Shown piece after piece: positions 15,622 through 23,555 of a DNA stretch of 37,939 nt; positions within the stretch are counted from its first letter, which is position 1; each line of letters opens with the position of its first letter. The translations under genes were made by a program, and so were the position numbers. The notes under the pieces are model-generated. The model worked only from the letters and a program-made list of their open reading frames with translations, was not told where the DNA came from and ran no database searches. The stretch comes from REEB481 sp964586595 (GTDB taxonomy: Bacteria; Bacteroidota; Bacteroidia; NS11-12g; UBA955): NCBI GenBank assembly GCA_964586595.1, contig CAZPHB010000020.1:1-37939 (forward strand). The letters are read 5' to 3'.

Positions 15622-16359
15622 TTAGCGGCTTCCAAAGAAAAAGCCATACAAACTCCACAGGCCGGCGCCTAAAATCAGCAGCAGGATGATTTGCCTGAAT
15701 TGGTCCTGTGAAACCCGATGCAACAGGGTTCTTCCGGCGAGTGTACCCAGGAAGCTCACAAGAATCATCCAGGGAAGTTCCTGCCAAAAATAGGGTGGAA
15801 GCGAACTTTCCAGCCAGTACACGGCGAGCCGGCTGCCGTCCACACCCAGGTCGATGGCCGCGGAAGTTGCCACAAAACTGGCTTTGTCCAGTCCGAAAGC
15901 AGTCAGTCCCAAACCGCGGATGGCACCTCCGGTGCCCAGCAATCCTGCCGTAAATCCTGCGGTTCCGCCGGTAAGCATCGCGCTGTGTTCATTGGCTTTC
16001 AGTTTCCAAGTTGGAAAACCCAGCATGATGAGGGAAAATGAGGTGAGGAACATGCCCAGCAGCAGTGAAGCCAGTCGGTCGTTCATTCCACCGGCAAGCA
16101 ATGCACCTCCCAGCACGCCTACGACCGACGGCAAACCCATGTACAGCAGGAGGAAGCGATTCAATCCTTGCCTGAACAGGGCGATTTTGGAAAGATTGCT
16201 GATGACATGCAGGAATGCCGTAATGAGCAATACCTGATGAAAAGGGTAGAAGATGCCTGCCAAAGGAATCATGAACAGGCTGGAGCCAAAGCCACCCAGC
16301 GTGCCAAGCATTTCAGCCAAAAAAAGCAAAAGCAGAAACAGCCAAAGGGCGCTGTCCAT
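15622..16359 (-). CDS. TauE/SafE (TSUP) family membrane transporter
   Basis: TSUP proteins export or import small sulfur-containing or organic anions such as sulfite, sulfoacetate or thiosulfate. The 245-residue product has about seven or eight hydrophobic helices in the two-fold repeated pattern of the family, with the N-terminal MLGTLGGFGSSLFMIPL and the mid-protein GFTAGLLGTGGAIRG repeats, both variants of the TSUP G-G-G/S signature. Substrate cannot be assigned. It starts 12 bases after the pdhB stop, so it is probably co-transcribed with it, and it converges on the T9SS cargo gene with a 5-base gap and no clear terminator between. Confidence 0.85.
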   Translation of the reverse strand: MDSALWLFLLLLFLAEMLGTLGGFGSSLFMIPLAGIFYPFHQVLLITAFLHVISNLSKIALFRQGLNRFLLLYMGLPSVVGVLGGALLAGGMNDRLASLLLGMFLTSFSLIMLGFPTWKLKANEHSAMLTGGTAGFTAGLLGTGGAIRGLGLTAFGLDKASFVATSAAIDLGVDGSRLAVYWLESSLPPYFWQELPWMILVSFLGTLAGRTLLHRVSQDQFRQIILLLILGAGLWSLYGFFFGSR

Positions 16360-16371
16360 CTGCGCAGAGGC

Positions 16372-17352
16372 TCAGGAGCGGTAACAAACAGCCTTGGCGG
16401 CAGCAATCACCTGGGCCACCGAGGGCAGGTATGCTTCAACCAAGGTGGAAGCATAGGGCAGCGGTACATCCTGACTGGTGATGCGGTGGATGGGTGCATC
16501 GAGGTAGTCAAATGCCCTTCTTTGCACCATAAAGCTCAGTTCGCTGCTGATGGAAGCCAGCGGCCAGGCTTCTTCCAGGATGATCAGGCGGTTGGTTTTA
16601 CGCACGCTGTTGATGACGGTATCATAATCAATGGGGCGCACGGTACGCAAGTCAATCAGTTCCACGCTGATGCCTTCTTTCTCGAGTTCTTCCACGGCGG
16701 CATGTGCACGGAGCATCATCTTGCCAAAAGAAACCAAAGTTACATCGCTGCCGGTTTTTACCACATCGGCAAGGCCAATGGGTATGAGGTATTCTTCTTC
16801 AGGTACGGGGCCTTTGTTTCCGTACATCTGTTCACTTTCCATGAAAATAACCGGGTTTTCATCGCGGATGGCGGTTTTCAGCAAGCCTTTCGCATCGGCC
16901 GGATTGGAAGGCACAACCACCTTCAGGCCGGGCGTGTTGGCATACCAGTTTTCAAAGTTCTGGCTGTGCTGGGCACCCAGCTGACCGGCGCTTCCGGTTG
17001 GTCCGCGAAACACCATCGGACAGGTAAACTGGCCTGCGCTCATGCTGTTCATCTTGGCTGCAGCATTGATTACCTGATCAATAGCCACCAGAGAAAAGTT
17101 AAACGTCATGAATTCGCAAATGGGCCTGAGTCCATTCATGGCGGCACCTACGGCAATGCCAGCAAAACCAAGTTCGGCGATGGGTGTATCAATCACCCTT
17201 TTTGCGCCAAATTCCGCCAGCATACCCTGGCTCACCTTGTAGGCTCCATTGTATTCTGCCACTTCTTCGCCAAGCAGGAACACGCGCTCATCGCGGCGCA
17301 TTTCTTCATTCATTGCTTCACGCAGGGCCTCACGAAATTGTATTTCTCTCAT
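16372..17352 (-). CDS. pdhB: Pyruvate dehydrogenase E1 component, beta subunit
   Basis: E1 beta and E1 alpha form the thiamine-diphosphate-dependent decarboxylase of the pyruvate dehydrogenase complex. The 326-residue length and sequence fit E1 beta: REALREAMNEEMRRDERVFLLGEEVAEYNGAYKVSQGML at the N-terminus, VIDTPIAELGFAGIAVGAAMNGLRPICEFMTF with the ThDP-activating Glu, the FRGPTGSAGQLGAQHSQ substrate loop, and the C-terminal transketolase domain (VTLVSFGKM, VELIDLRTVRPID, LIILEEAWP, TSQDVPLPYA). The E1 alpha gene is not adjacent, so the subunits are encoded apart, as often in this phylum. A TATGTTTG box lies upstream at 17372-17379. Branched-chain E1 beta is a less likely reading. Confidence 0.93.
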   Translation of the reverse strand: MREIQFREALREAMNEEMRRDERVFLLGEEVAEYNGAYKVSQGMLAEFGAKRVIDTPIAELGFAGIAVGAAMNGLRPICEFMTFNFSLVAIDQVINAAAKMNSMSAGQFTCPMVFRGPTGSAGQLGAQHSQNFENWYANTPGLKVVVPSNPADAKGLLKTAIRDENPVIFMESEQMYGNKGPVPEEEYLIPIGLADVVKTGSDVTLVSFGKMMLRAHAAVEELEKEGISVELIDLRTVRPIDYDTVINSVRKTNRLIILEEAWPLASISSELSFMVQRRAFDYLDAPIHRITSQDVPLPYASTLVEAYLPSVAQVIAAAKAVCYRS

Positions 17353-17371
17353 TACTGCGGTATTTCAGCGG

Positions 17372-17379
17372 CAAACATA
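17372..17379 (-). promoter_or_regulatory. -7 box of pdhB
   Basis: Minus-strand TATGTTTG, a perfect TAnnTTTG, ends 19 bases before the pdhB ATG at 17352. No good TTG is found about 20 bases further upstream. The divergent gene has its own box 25 bases away. Confidence 0.45.
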
Positions 17380-17403
17380 CAACAAATGCCAGTTTAGATG
17401 GGT

Positions 17404-17411
17404 TAATATTG
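17404..17411 (+). promoter_or_regulatory. Putative -7 box of the transglutaminase-like gene
   Basis: TAATATTG differs by one base from TAnnTTTG and ends 13 bases before the ATG at 17425. It argues for that ATG over the in-frame GTG at 17413, which directly abuts the box. Confidence 0.35.
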
Positions 17412-17424
17412 TGTGTTCAGGGGG

Positions 17425-18588
17425 ATGAAGACATTTGGAATTTTGCTGTTTCTGTGCGCGCTGTTGCCTCATGCAGCTGCGGTGCAAATCAGCCTTTCAT
17501 TTTATGGTGCTCCTGTGCAACTGGAACTGCCTGAAGCCTTCATGCAGTCGCCGGTTTTGACGGGTACGCCAGATAAAACGGCATTGGAACAACGCATCCG
17601 CAGTTGGGATCCGGCGCAGTTGGAAACGATCGCATCTTCACTCAAAGAATCAGCCCGGAAAATGCTGCTGGATGACGTTGGTACAGGACGCCTCATACAC
17701 AATTGTGCGCGTAACCTGTATGGCGAAGCGGCCGATGCGGCGCTTTTTGAATGGATCCTGCTGCGCCATGCCGGATATGATGCAGTTTTGGGTTATGGAG
17801 GAACGCTGAAAACGTACGTGCAATTCGCCTTTCTTACCGAAGGTACCCAGTTTGTGCTGTTCATGGGGAAAAAATACACACTGCCTCAGGGCGAGCCGGA
17901 TCCGGCAGTGGCAAAAGAAACCATTTTTGTTTCCGGTTTGGAACCGGCTACGCCGCGACAAGCCATGTTCTGGAACCTGTATCGGCTGCCGCTGCTCGGG
18001 AAATCCAGGCGCCTGCGCAAATGCAGTTTCACCTTCGATGCCCGAAACTATAAACTATACATCCCCTGGATGGATGACGTGGTAGATTACCTGAATGATT
18101 TGCCGGTGATTTCACTGGGCCCACTCTTCTACCAAACACCCATGAACCAACGGGCCAGAATCATCATGCAAGACAGTCTGAATGCCTGGACACAAGGGTT
18201 CAGTCCACGAAAAAAGCTTGATTTCATGCTGGCATTCCTGCAACAATCTTTTCCATACCGCCGCGATCGGGATTATTTGAAATACGACCGGCATAATTTT
18301 TCAGAACAAACGCTGGCAGCTCCTTTTTCAGATTGTGAAGACAAGGCCATCCTTTATGCACAGCTGGTGCGCGATGTATTGGGTTTGTCCGCCATTCTAT
18401 TGTACAACAGCAGTCTGGAACATGTATCGGTAGGTATTGCCTGGAAGGATGTGGGTGCCGGCACCATCGTACAGTTTCAAAATCAGCATTACCTGATTTG
18501 CGAACCTGCAAACTATGGTTACCGATCCGGAGAAAGCAGAATTCCTGCATCAGATCCGGGCACATTCATACCATTAACCGGCAATTGA
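17425..18588 (+). CDS. Secreted transglutaminase-like protein
   Basis: The 387-residue protein has a signal peptide (MKTFGILLFLCALLPHAAAVQ) and otherwise no membrane segment. Its C-terminal part has the layout of the transglutaminase/papain-like fold: FSDCEDKAILYAQLVRDVLGLSAILLY at about 310-340 with the candidate nucleophile Cys, LEHVSVGI about 25 residues on with the candidate His, and YLICEPANYGYRSGES with an acidic residue (Glu where Asp is usual) at the third triad position. The N-terminal 290 residues hold a helical region (ARKMLLDDVGTGRLIHNCARNLYG) and a strand-rich domain without a family I recognise. Likely periplasmic peptidase, cross-linker or inactive homologue; the substrate is unknown. 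ATG at 17425 is preferred over GTG at 17413, which would put charged residues before the signal. Confidence 0.7.
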   Translation: MKTFGILLFLCALLPHAAAVQISLSFYGAPVQLELPEAFMQSPVLTGTPDKTALEQRIRSWDPAQLETIASSLKESARKMLLDDVGTGRLIHNCARNLYGEAADAALFEWILLRHAGYDAVLGYGGTLKTYVQFAFLTEGTQFVLFMGKKYTLPQGEPDPAVAKETIFVSGLEPATPRQAMFWNLYRLPLLGKSRRLRKCSFTFDARNYKLYIPWMDDVVDYLNDLPVISLGPLFYQTPMNQRARIIMQDSLNAWTQGFSPRKKLDFMLAFLQQSFPYRRDRDYLKYDRHNFSEQTLAAPFSDCEDKAILYAQLVRDVLGLSAILLYNSSLEHVSVGIAWKDVGAGTIVQFQNQHYLICEPANYGYRSGESRIPASDPGTFIPLTGN

Positions 18589-18629
18589 TTTACACTTGTT
18601 GGCGGTTTGTGAAAAAGGCATCGCAAGAG

Positions 18630-18663
18630 TTGTCATTTTTTGCGTTAAATGCAGGTATTTTTG
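18630..18663 (+). promoter_or_regulatory. Promoter of glutamine synthetase III
   Basis: TTG at 18630-18632, a 23-base spacer and a perfect TATTTTTG at 18656-18663. The box ends 9 bases before ATG 18673, which leaves at most a few untranslated bases. The earlier in-frame ATG at 18649 lies upstream of and within this promoter, so it cannot be the start of a transcript made from it. No obvious NtcA- or NtrC-type site is visible. Confidence 0.65.
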
Positions 18664-18672
18664 TACCCCATT

Positions 18673-20850
18673 ATGGCAGGTAATTCCAACAAAACAGTTC
18701 CTTCACGTAAAAAAGACAGCCTCTTGGGCGAAGAAGTTCGCATCTCAACCTACTTCAGCGAAAATGTTTTCGGGCCGGAAGCCATGAAACAATACCTGAG
18801 TAAAGAGGCTTTGAAGGCTATTGACGAGGCGGCAAAATTCAACAGTCCTGTTGACCGTGCGATGGCAGACCAAATTGCGGAAGGCATGCAATCTTGGGCA
18901 TTGAGCAAGGGTGCAAAGCATTACACCCACTGGTTCCAGCCTTTGCGCGGCACGACAGCCGAAAAACACGATTCGTTTTTCGAACCCAATGGTCAGGATA
19001 CCGGCATGGAACGCTTCAGCGGTAAGGCATTGGTGCAGCAAGAGCCCGATGCGAGCAGTTTTCCCAGCGGGGGCATTCGGAATACGTTTGAAGCCCGCGG
19101 CTATACTGCCTGGGATCCCAATTCACCTGCATTCATCATGGAGAAAGCCGGTTGCAAAACCTTGTGCATTCCTACCATATTCGTGAGCTATACCGGAGAA
19201 GCCCTGGACTATAAGGCGCCGCTGCTGAAGGCGGTTTCTTTTGTCCGCAAGGCAGCTACAGAGGTGTGTCAGTTGTTTGACCCCAATGTTACCGATTGTA
19301 CGGTATCCCTCGGCATCGAACAGGAATATTTTCTGGTAGATCGCGATTTGTTTCACCAGCGTCCGGACCTTATGCTCGCAGGCCGCACCTTGTTGGGCCA
19401 TACGCCTGCCAAAGGACAACAGCTGGAAGATCATTACTTTGGAAGCATCCCGAACCGTGTACTTGCCTTCATGAATGATTTTGAAGAAGAGGCGCATAAG
19501 TTGGGGATTCCGTTGAAAACCCGTCACAATGAAGTGGCGCCTGCGCAGTTTGAATGTGCCCCTCAGTTTGAAGAAGTAAATCTGGCGGTAGATCACAATT
19601 CGCTGCTGATGGATGTGATGGAATCAACAGCCGACCGCCACAACCTGAAGGTGTTGTTGCACGAAAAGCCATACAAAGGCATCAACGGTTCCGGAAAACA
19701 CAACAACTGGAGCATCATCACCAATACCGGAGTAAACCTGTTCTCGCCGGGTCCCAATCCTGAACAAAACCTGCAGTTCCTTACCTATTTCATCGTCACC
19801 ATGAAAGCGGTTTACGACCATGCAGATTTGTTGCGCGCCAGCATTGCCAGTGCAGGAAACGACCACCGCCTGGGAGCCAATGAGGCGCCGCCGGCCATCA
19901 TGAGTATTTTTGCAGGAGATACCCTGGATCATGTGCTGGAGCATTTTGAACAGGAAGGGAAAAATGTGAAAACAAAAGAGGGCAAGAAGAGCATCAACAT
20001 TGCCCATATCCCTGAAATCCTGCTGGACAATACCGACCGCAACCGCACTTCACCCTTTGCCTTCACCGGAAACAAATTCGAATTCCGCGCAGTAGGAAGC
20101 AGTGACAACTGCGCCGCCAACATGATTGTGCTGAACACCATTGTAGGAAACCAGCTGGTGGAGTTTAAGAAAGAAGTGGATGCAGCCATGAAGAAGAAGG
20201 GTGCGAAGCAGGATGAAGTGATCAGAGAAATCCTGCGTGGTTACCTGAGGCACAGCAGAAACATTCTTTTTGGGGGCAACGGGTACAGTGAAGAATGGGT
20301 GAAAGAGGCAAAACGCCGCGGCCTGAGCAACATTAAAACCACGCCGCACGCCCTGGATGCGTTCCTATCAGATTCTTCTGTGAAGGTATTTACCGAACAT
20401 GGAATCTTTACCCATAAAGAGTTGGAGGCCCGTGCTGAAATTCGATTGGAAACCTACACCCTGCGCTTGCAGATAGAAGGCCGGGTCTTGAATGAAATGG
20501 TTCAGAATTTTGTCATTCCCGCGGCCATCAACTACCAAAAGAAGTTGGCCGACAATGTGCAAACCCTTTTGAACATTGGACAGAATAAAAATTCCGTGAA
20601 GGCGCAAATGGACATCATCACCGAACTCAGTGAGGGCATCAATGCCATTTACACACTGAATAATAAAATGATCGATGAACGCGCCAAAGCGAACAAGCAT
20701 GATGATGCGCATAAAAAGGCCATTGCCTATTGCGAAAAAGTGAAGCCGCTGTTTGACCAGATTCGCGAGGTTGCCGACAATCTTGAACGCATTATTGACG
20801 ACGCGGAATGGGGACTTCCCAAATACAGGGAGTTGCTCTTTGTGCGTTAA
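18673..20850 (+). CDS. glnN: Glutamine synthetase type III (GlnN)
   Basis: GSIII condenses ammonia and glutamate to glutamine with ATP, the main entry for nitrogen assimilation; it forms dodecamers and is typical of Bacteroidota and cyanobacteria. The 725-residue length is characteristic (GSI is about 470). Family-specific stretches: SFPSGGIRNTFEARGYTAWDPNSPAFI at about 128, SLGIEQEYFLVD with metal-binding Glu residues, KTRHNEVAPAQFECAPQFEEVNLAVDHN, the ATP-site GINGSGKHNNWSI, NDHRLGANEAPPAI, and NRTSPFAFTGNKFEFRAVGSSDN. The start at 18673 (MAGNSNKTVPSRKK) is fixed by the promoter box ending at 18663. A hairpin terminator follows at 20871-20900. Confidence 0.96.
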   Translation: MAGNSNKTVPSRKKDSLLGEEVRISTYFSENVFGPEAMKQYLSKEALKAIDEAAKFNSPVDRAMADQIAEGMQSWALSKGAKHYTHWFQPLRGTTAEKHDSFFEPNGQDTGMERFSGKALVQQEPDASSFPSGGIRNTFEARGYTAWDPNSPAFIMEKAGCKTLCIPTIFVSYTGEALDYKAPLLKAVSFVRKAATEVCQLFDPNVTDCTVSLGIEQEYFLVDRDLFHQRPDLMLAGRTLLGHTPAKGQQLEDHYFGSIPNRVLAFMNDFEEEAHKLGIPLKTRHNEVAPAQFECAPQFEEVNLAVDHNSLLMDVMESTADRHNLKVLLHEKPYKGINGSGKHNNWSIITNTGVNLFSPGPNPEQNLQFLTYFIVTMKAVYDHADLLRASIASAGNDHRLGANEAPPAIMSIFAGDTLDHVLEHFEQEGKNVKTKEGKKSINIAHIPEILLDNTDRNRTSPFAFTGNKFEFRAVGSSDNCAANMIVLNTIVGNQLVEFKKEVDAAMKKKGAKQDEVIREILRGYLRHSRNILFGGNGYSEEWVKEAKRRGLSNIKTTPHALDAFLSDSSVKVFTEHGIFTHKELEARAEIRLETYTLRLQIEGRVLNEMVQNFVIPAAINYQKKLADNVQTLLNIGQNKNSVKAQMDIITELSEGINAIYTLNNKMIDERAKANKHDDAHKKAIAYCEKVKPLFDQIREVADNLERIIDDAEWGLPKYRELLFVR

Positions 20851-20870
20851 TGACAAGAAAAACAATTACC

Positions 20871-20900
20871 AAAGGGCCGGCAATGCGTCGGCCTTTTTTT
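20871..20900 (+). terminator. Rho-independent terminator of glnN
   Basis: AAAGGGCCGGC and GTCGGCCTTT form a stem with G-T wobbles around a short AATGC loop, followed by a run of seven Ts ending at 20900. It lies 20 bases after the glnN stop and just before the convergent glycosyltransferase gene. Confidence 0.75.
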
Positions 20901-20914
20901 ATGGTTCCGTTTGC

Positions 20915-22837
20915 CTAGCCCTGACGAAGTACTTCCCACAAAACCTGCAAATCTCTGGATGCTTCGTAATTCAGCGCATAGCGTTCGTACAACAACTGTT
21001 GCCAATCGGGATGTGCGTCGAGGTCATGATACGTGTCGGCAATTGGAAAAACAGGCACAGGAATGGCGGGCAAACCATGCGCTTTGGCTGGATATCCGGC
21101 CCAGGTGCGCTTGCCGAGTAAAACAGGAATGGCATGGAGCAACATGATCCTGCCGGAAGCAATGCACAGCAACAAGGGTGCGCAGGGCACACAAGCCAAT
21201 GCCACAAGGATGTCCAGTGTTCGCTTCTTTCTTCTGAAATATGGCTGGGCCAGGCGATACACCTGATGTGCGGCATGCCAGGTGCCCGGTTCTTCTTTTG
21301 AAGCACTGCCAATAATGAAATCTGATTGTGCGGGAACCGTTTTAAAGAGCAGCCCTGAACCTTTCAGGACATACATTACCTCCAAAAGCTGTTTTACAGG
21401 CACATCTTTCAGTGCAAAAACCAGGGTGCTGGCTTCTGTGATCTTGGCCAGGGTGCGCAAGGCATCGGCATCGTTGATGCCCTGCATGACATAACTGCCT
21501 ACCGGTTCGTGGCCTGCATGGGCCTGAATCATCAGCCGCCTGATCCTGGCGCATTCCTCACTGTTGCCCACCAAAAGCCAGCGTTCTGCCGCACGTTCAC
21601 TAGGGTTATATTTACGGCCAGAAACCAATTGCAGCCCAACCCGCCAGAGAACGGGCGCCAGATGTGCCCACATGCAACCAAGTCCCAGGATGGCGCGGCT
21701 GAACTGCAGTTCCTTAGGAAGCAGGGCGTATAAGGAAAGTACGACCATAGAACCAACAAGGGTTCCTCGGAGTAAGCGCTTCCAGTTTGCCGGTTTGTCG
21801 TAGCCCCCGCTGAGCCAGATGAAACTGAGGATGATCAGGATGTAGGCGGGGATATGGGCGTAGAAATATTCCGGCGGGTAATAGGCGCGAACAAATTTGT
21901 TGTTCAATTCCCAGTAACGGGTAATGGTAAAGAATCCTGCATACAAGGACACAAAGTCTACGGCCGGTTGCCAGATGCTGCTGAACAAGCGAAATGCCAA
22001 TGCGCTGACGGCCCTGAAATAAACCGCAAGAACGATGATCATGCTGAACAAACCGGCACGCCCTCCGCTGTAGTGCTTGCGTGCAAACAGCACCATGGCA
22101 TTGTAAAACACCTTCACGTAGTTTGCGCTGCGCTTTTTGGTGCTTTCTCCTTTGTAATGAAGGATGCTGGTTCCGGCAAAATAAACGTTGGTATATCCCG
22201 CTTTTTGGATGCGGTAGCTCAGGTCGATGTCTTCTCCGTACATGAAGAACTGCTCATCGAGCAGTCCTGATTGTTCCAGGGCGGTGCGTCGAAGGAACAT
22301 AAACGCCCCGGAAAGCACATCCACTTCATGGGTTTCCAATTCGTTCAGGTAGCGCAGATGATAGCGGCCAAAGGTGTGGCTGTTTGGGAACAGATGCGCC
22401 AGGCCGGTCATTTTATACAGGGCAACGGCAGGCGTGGGAAGTCCTCTTTTGCTTTCCGGAAGAAAGGTTCCGGAGCCGTCCAGCATGCGCACACCGAGTG
22501 CACCGCATTCAGGATGTGTTTCCATGAATGCCAGTGTTTGTTGCAGGCAATCTTGACCTATCAGCGTATCCGGATTCAGCAGCAGCACATACTGACCTTG
22601 GGCCAAGGCAATTCCTTGGTTATTGGCTTTGGAAAATCCTGTGTTCTCTTTGTTGGCAATCAGTTGAACTTCGGGAAAACGGCTACGCAGCATGAGCAGA
22701 CTGTCGTCGGTGCTGGCGTTATCCACCACAATCACTTCAACATCCAGGTTACGGGCAGCCTGTTGCACGGACCAGAGGCACTGTTCCAGGAAGTACCGAA
22801 CATTGTAGTTGACAATGATAATGGATAGTTTAGCCAT
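20915..22837 (-). CDS. Composite glycosyltransferase: GT2 domain, membrane helices, Rossmann-like and sugar-transferase-like tail
   Basis: The 640-residue protein starts as a classical GT2 enzyme (about 1-240): LSIIIVNYNVRYFLEQCL, VIVVDNASTDDS, KENTGFSKANNQGI, the DxD-like LLLNPDTLI, and SGAFMFLRR...EQFFMYGEDIDLSYRIQKAGY, as in rhamnosyltransferases of surface glycans. Hydrophobic helices follow at about 265-285, 330-350 and 360-378. After them comes a Rossmann-like region (RWLLVGNSEECARIRRLMIQAHAG...YVMQGINDADAL) resembling the nucleotide-binding part of polyprenyl-phosphate sugar transferases, and a tail with their RTLDILVALA...PLLL helix and a LLGKRTWAGY string. The expected cytoplasmic catalytic segment of such transferases is absent. 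Its ATG is one base after the recR stop. A role in surface polysaccharide synthesis is inferred. Confidence 0.85.
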   Translation of the reverse strand: MAKLSIIIVNYNVRYFLEQCLWSVQQAARNLDVEVIVVDNASTDDSLLMLRSRFPEVQLIANKENTGFSKANNQGIALAQGQYVLLLNPDTLIGQDCLQQTLAFMETHPECGALGVRMLDGSGTFLPESKRGLPTPAVALYKMTGLAHLFPNSHTFGRYHLRYLNELETHEVDVLSGAFMFLRRTALEQSGLLDEQFFMYGEDIDLSYRIQKAGYTNVYFAGTSILHYKGESTKKRSANYVKVFYNAMVLFARKHYSGGRAGLFSMIIVLAVYFRAVSALAFRLFSSIWQPAVDFVSLYAGFFTITRYWELNNKFVRAYYPPEYFYAHIPAYILIILSFIWLSGGYDKPANWKRLLRGTLVGSMVVLSLYALLPKELQFSRAILGLGCMWAHLAPVLWRVGLQLVSGRKYNPSERAAERWLLVGNSEECARIRRLMIQAHAGHEPVGSYVMQGINDADALRTLAKITEASTLVFALKDVPVKQLLEVMYVLKGSGLLFKTVPAQSDFIIGSASKEEPGTWHAAHQVYRLAQPYFRRKKRTLDILVALACVPCAPLLLCIASGRIMLLHAIPVLLGKRTWAGYPAKAHGLPAIPVPVFPIADTYHDLDAHPDWQQLLYERYALNYEASRDLQVLWEVLRQG

Positions 22838-22838
22838 G

Positions 22839-23444
22839 TCAGATGTTGTATTCTGTGCGGTTCATGATGCTTCTGCCCAGGGTGGCTTCATCAGCGTATT
22901 CCAATTCTGCCCCCACGCTGATGCCTCTTGAAATACAGGTAATGCGCACTCCGGAGTCCCGAAGTTTGCGTGCCAGATAGAACATGGTGGTATCGCCTTC
23001 TGCGGTTGCGTTGAATGCCAGGATGATTTCGCGAACCTCTTCGGCAGGAATACGTTCCAAAAGCGAAGCAATGTTCAGGTCGTCGGGGCCTATACCATCT
23101 ACCGGAGCAATCAATCCGCCAAGAATGTGGTACTTTCCGCGAAACTGACCTGTAGCTTCCACAGCCATCTGGTCGCTGAAATCTTCCACCACACAAAGTT
23201 CGGTGCTGTTCCTTGCCGGGTTCAGGCAGATGGGGCAGTATTCCTGGTCGCTTACATTGCCGCATTGCCTGCACAGCCTGAGGTCTTTTTTCAATCGTTC
23301 CAGGGCTTTGGCCATTTGCAATACTTCACCTTCGGGTCTGCGCATCAGGTGGATGACCATCCTGACAGCGGTACGTCGGCCAATACCCGGAAACGATGAA
23401 AGGGCCTGAACGGCGTCGTCAACAATACGCGAACTGGATTCCAT
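22839..23444 (-). CDS. recR: Recombination mediator RecR
   Basis: RecR works with RecO (and RecF) to load RecA on SSB-coated gapped DNA; it forms a ring around DNA. The 201-residue protein has all parts: the N-terminal helix-hairpin-helix (ALSSFPGIGRRTAVRMVIHL at about 12-32), the C4 zinc finger (CRQCGNVSDQEYCPIC at about 57-72), the Toprim domain (ELCVVEDFSDQMAVEATGQFRGKYHILGGLIAPVDGIGPDDL) and the C-terminal Walker-B-like LARKLRDSGVRITCISRGISVGAELEYADEATLGRSI. The downstream glycosyltransferase gene begins one base after the stop, so both share a transcript; a TAACTTCG box at 23450-23457 is close upstream. Confidence 0.96.
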   Translation of the reverse strand: MESSSRIVDDAVQALSSFPGIGRRTAVRMVIHLMRRPEGEVLQMAKALERLKKDLRLCRQCGNVSDQEYCPICLNPARNSTELCVVEDFSDQMAVEATGQFRGKYHILGGLIAPVDGIGPDDLNIASLLERIPAEEVREIILAFNATAEGDTTMFYLARKLRDSGVRITCISRGISVGAELEYADEATLGRSIMNRTEYNI

Positions 23445-23449
23445 CGGGG

Positions 23450-23457
23450 CGAAGTTA
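23450..23457 (-). promoter_or_regulatory. Putative -7 box of recR
   Basis: Minus-strand TAACTTCG differs by one base from TAnnTTTG and ends 5 bases before the recR ATG at 23444. There is no clear TTG at the -33 distance. Confidence 0.35.
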
Positions 23458-23555
23458 ATTGCTGTGGGGCATTGCGTTTTTCGTTTTTTCGGTAATTCCC
23501 CTTGGATTGCTTTTTTGCATAATATTGTATTTACTTAATTATTCATCGAAACGCT

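Noticed and set aside
16168..17397. Long plus-strand frame (409 codons) opposite pdhB
   Set aside because: Antisense to pdhB, which has clear catalytic motifs; no signal, domain or promoter supports the plus frame.
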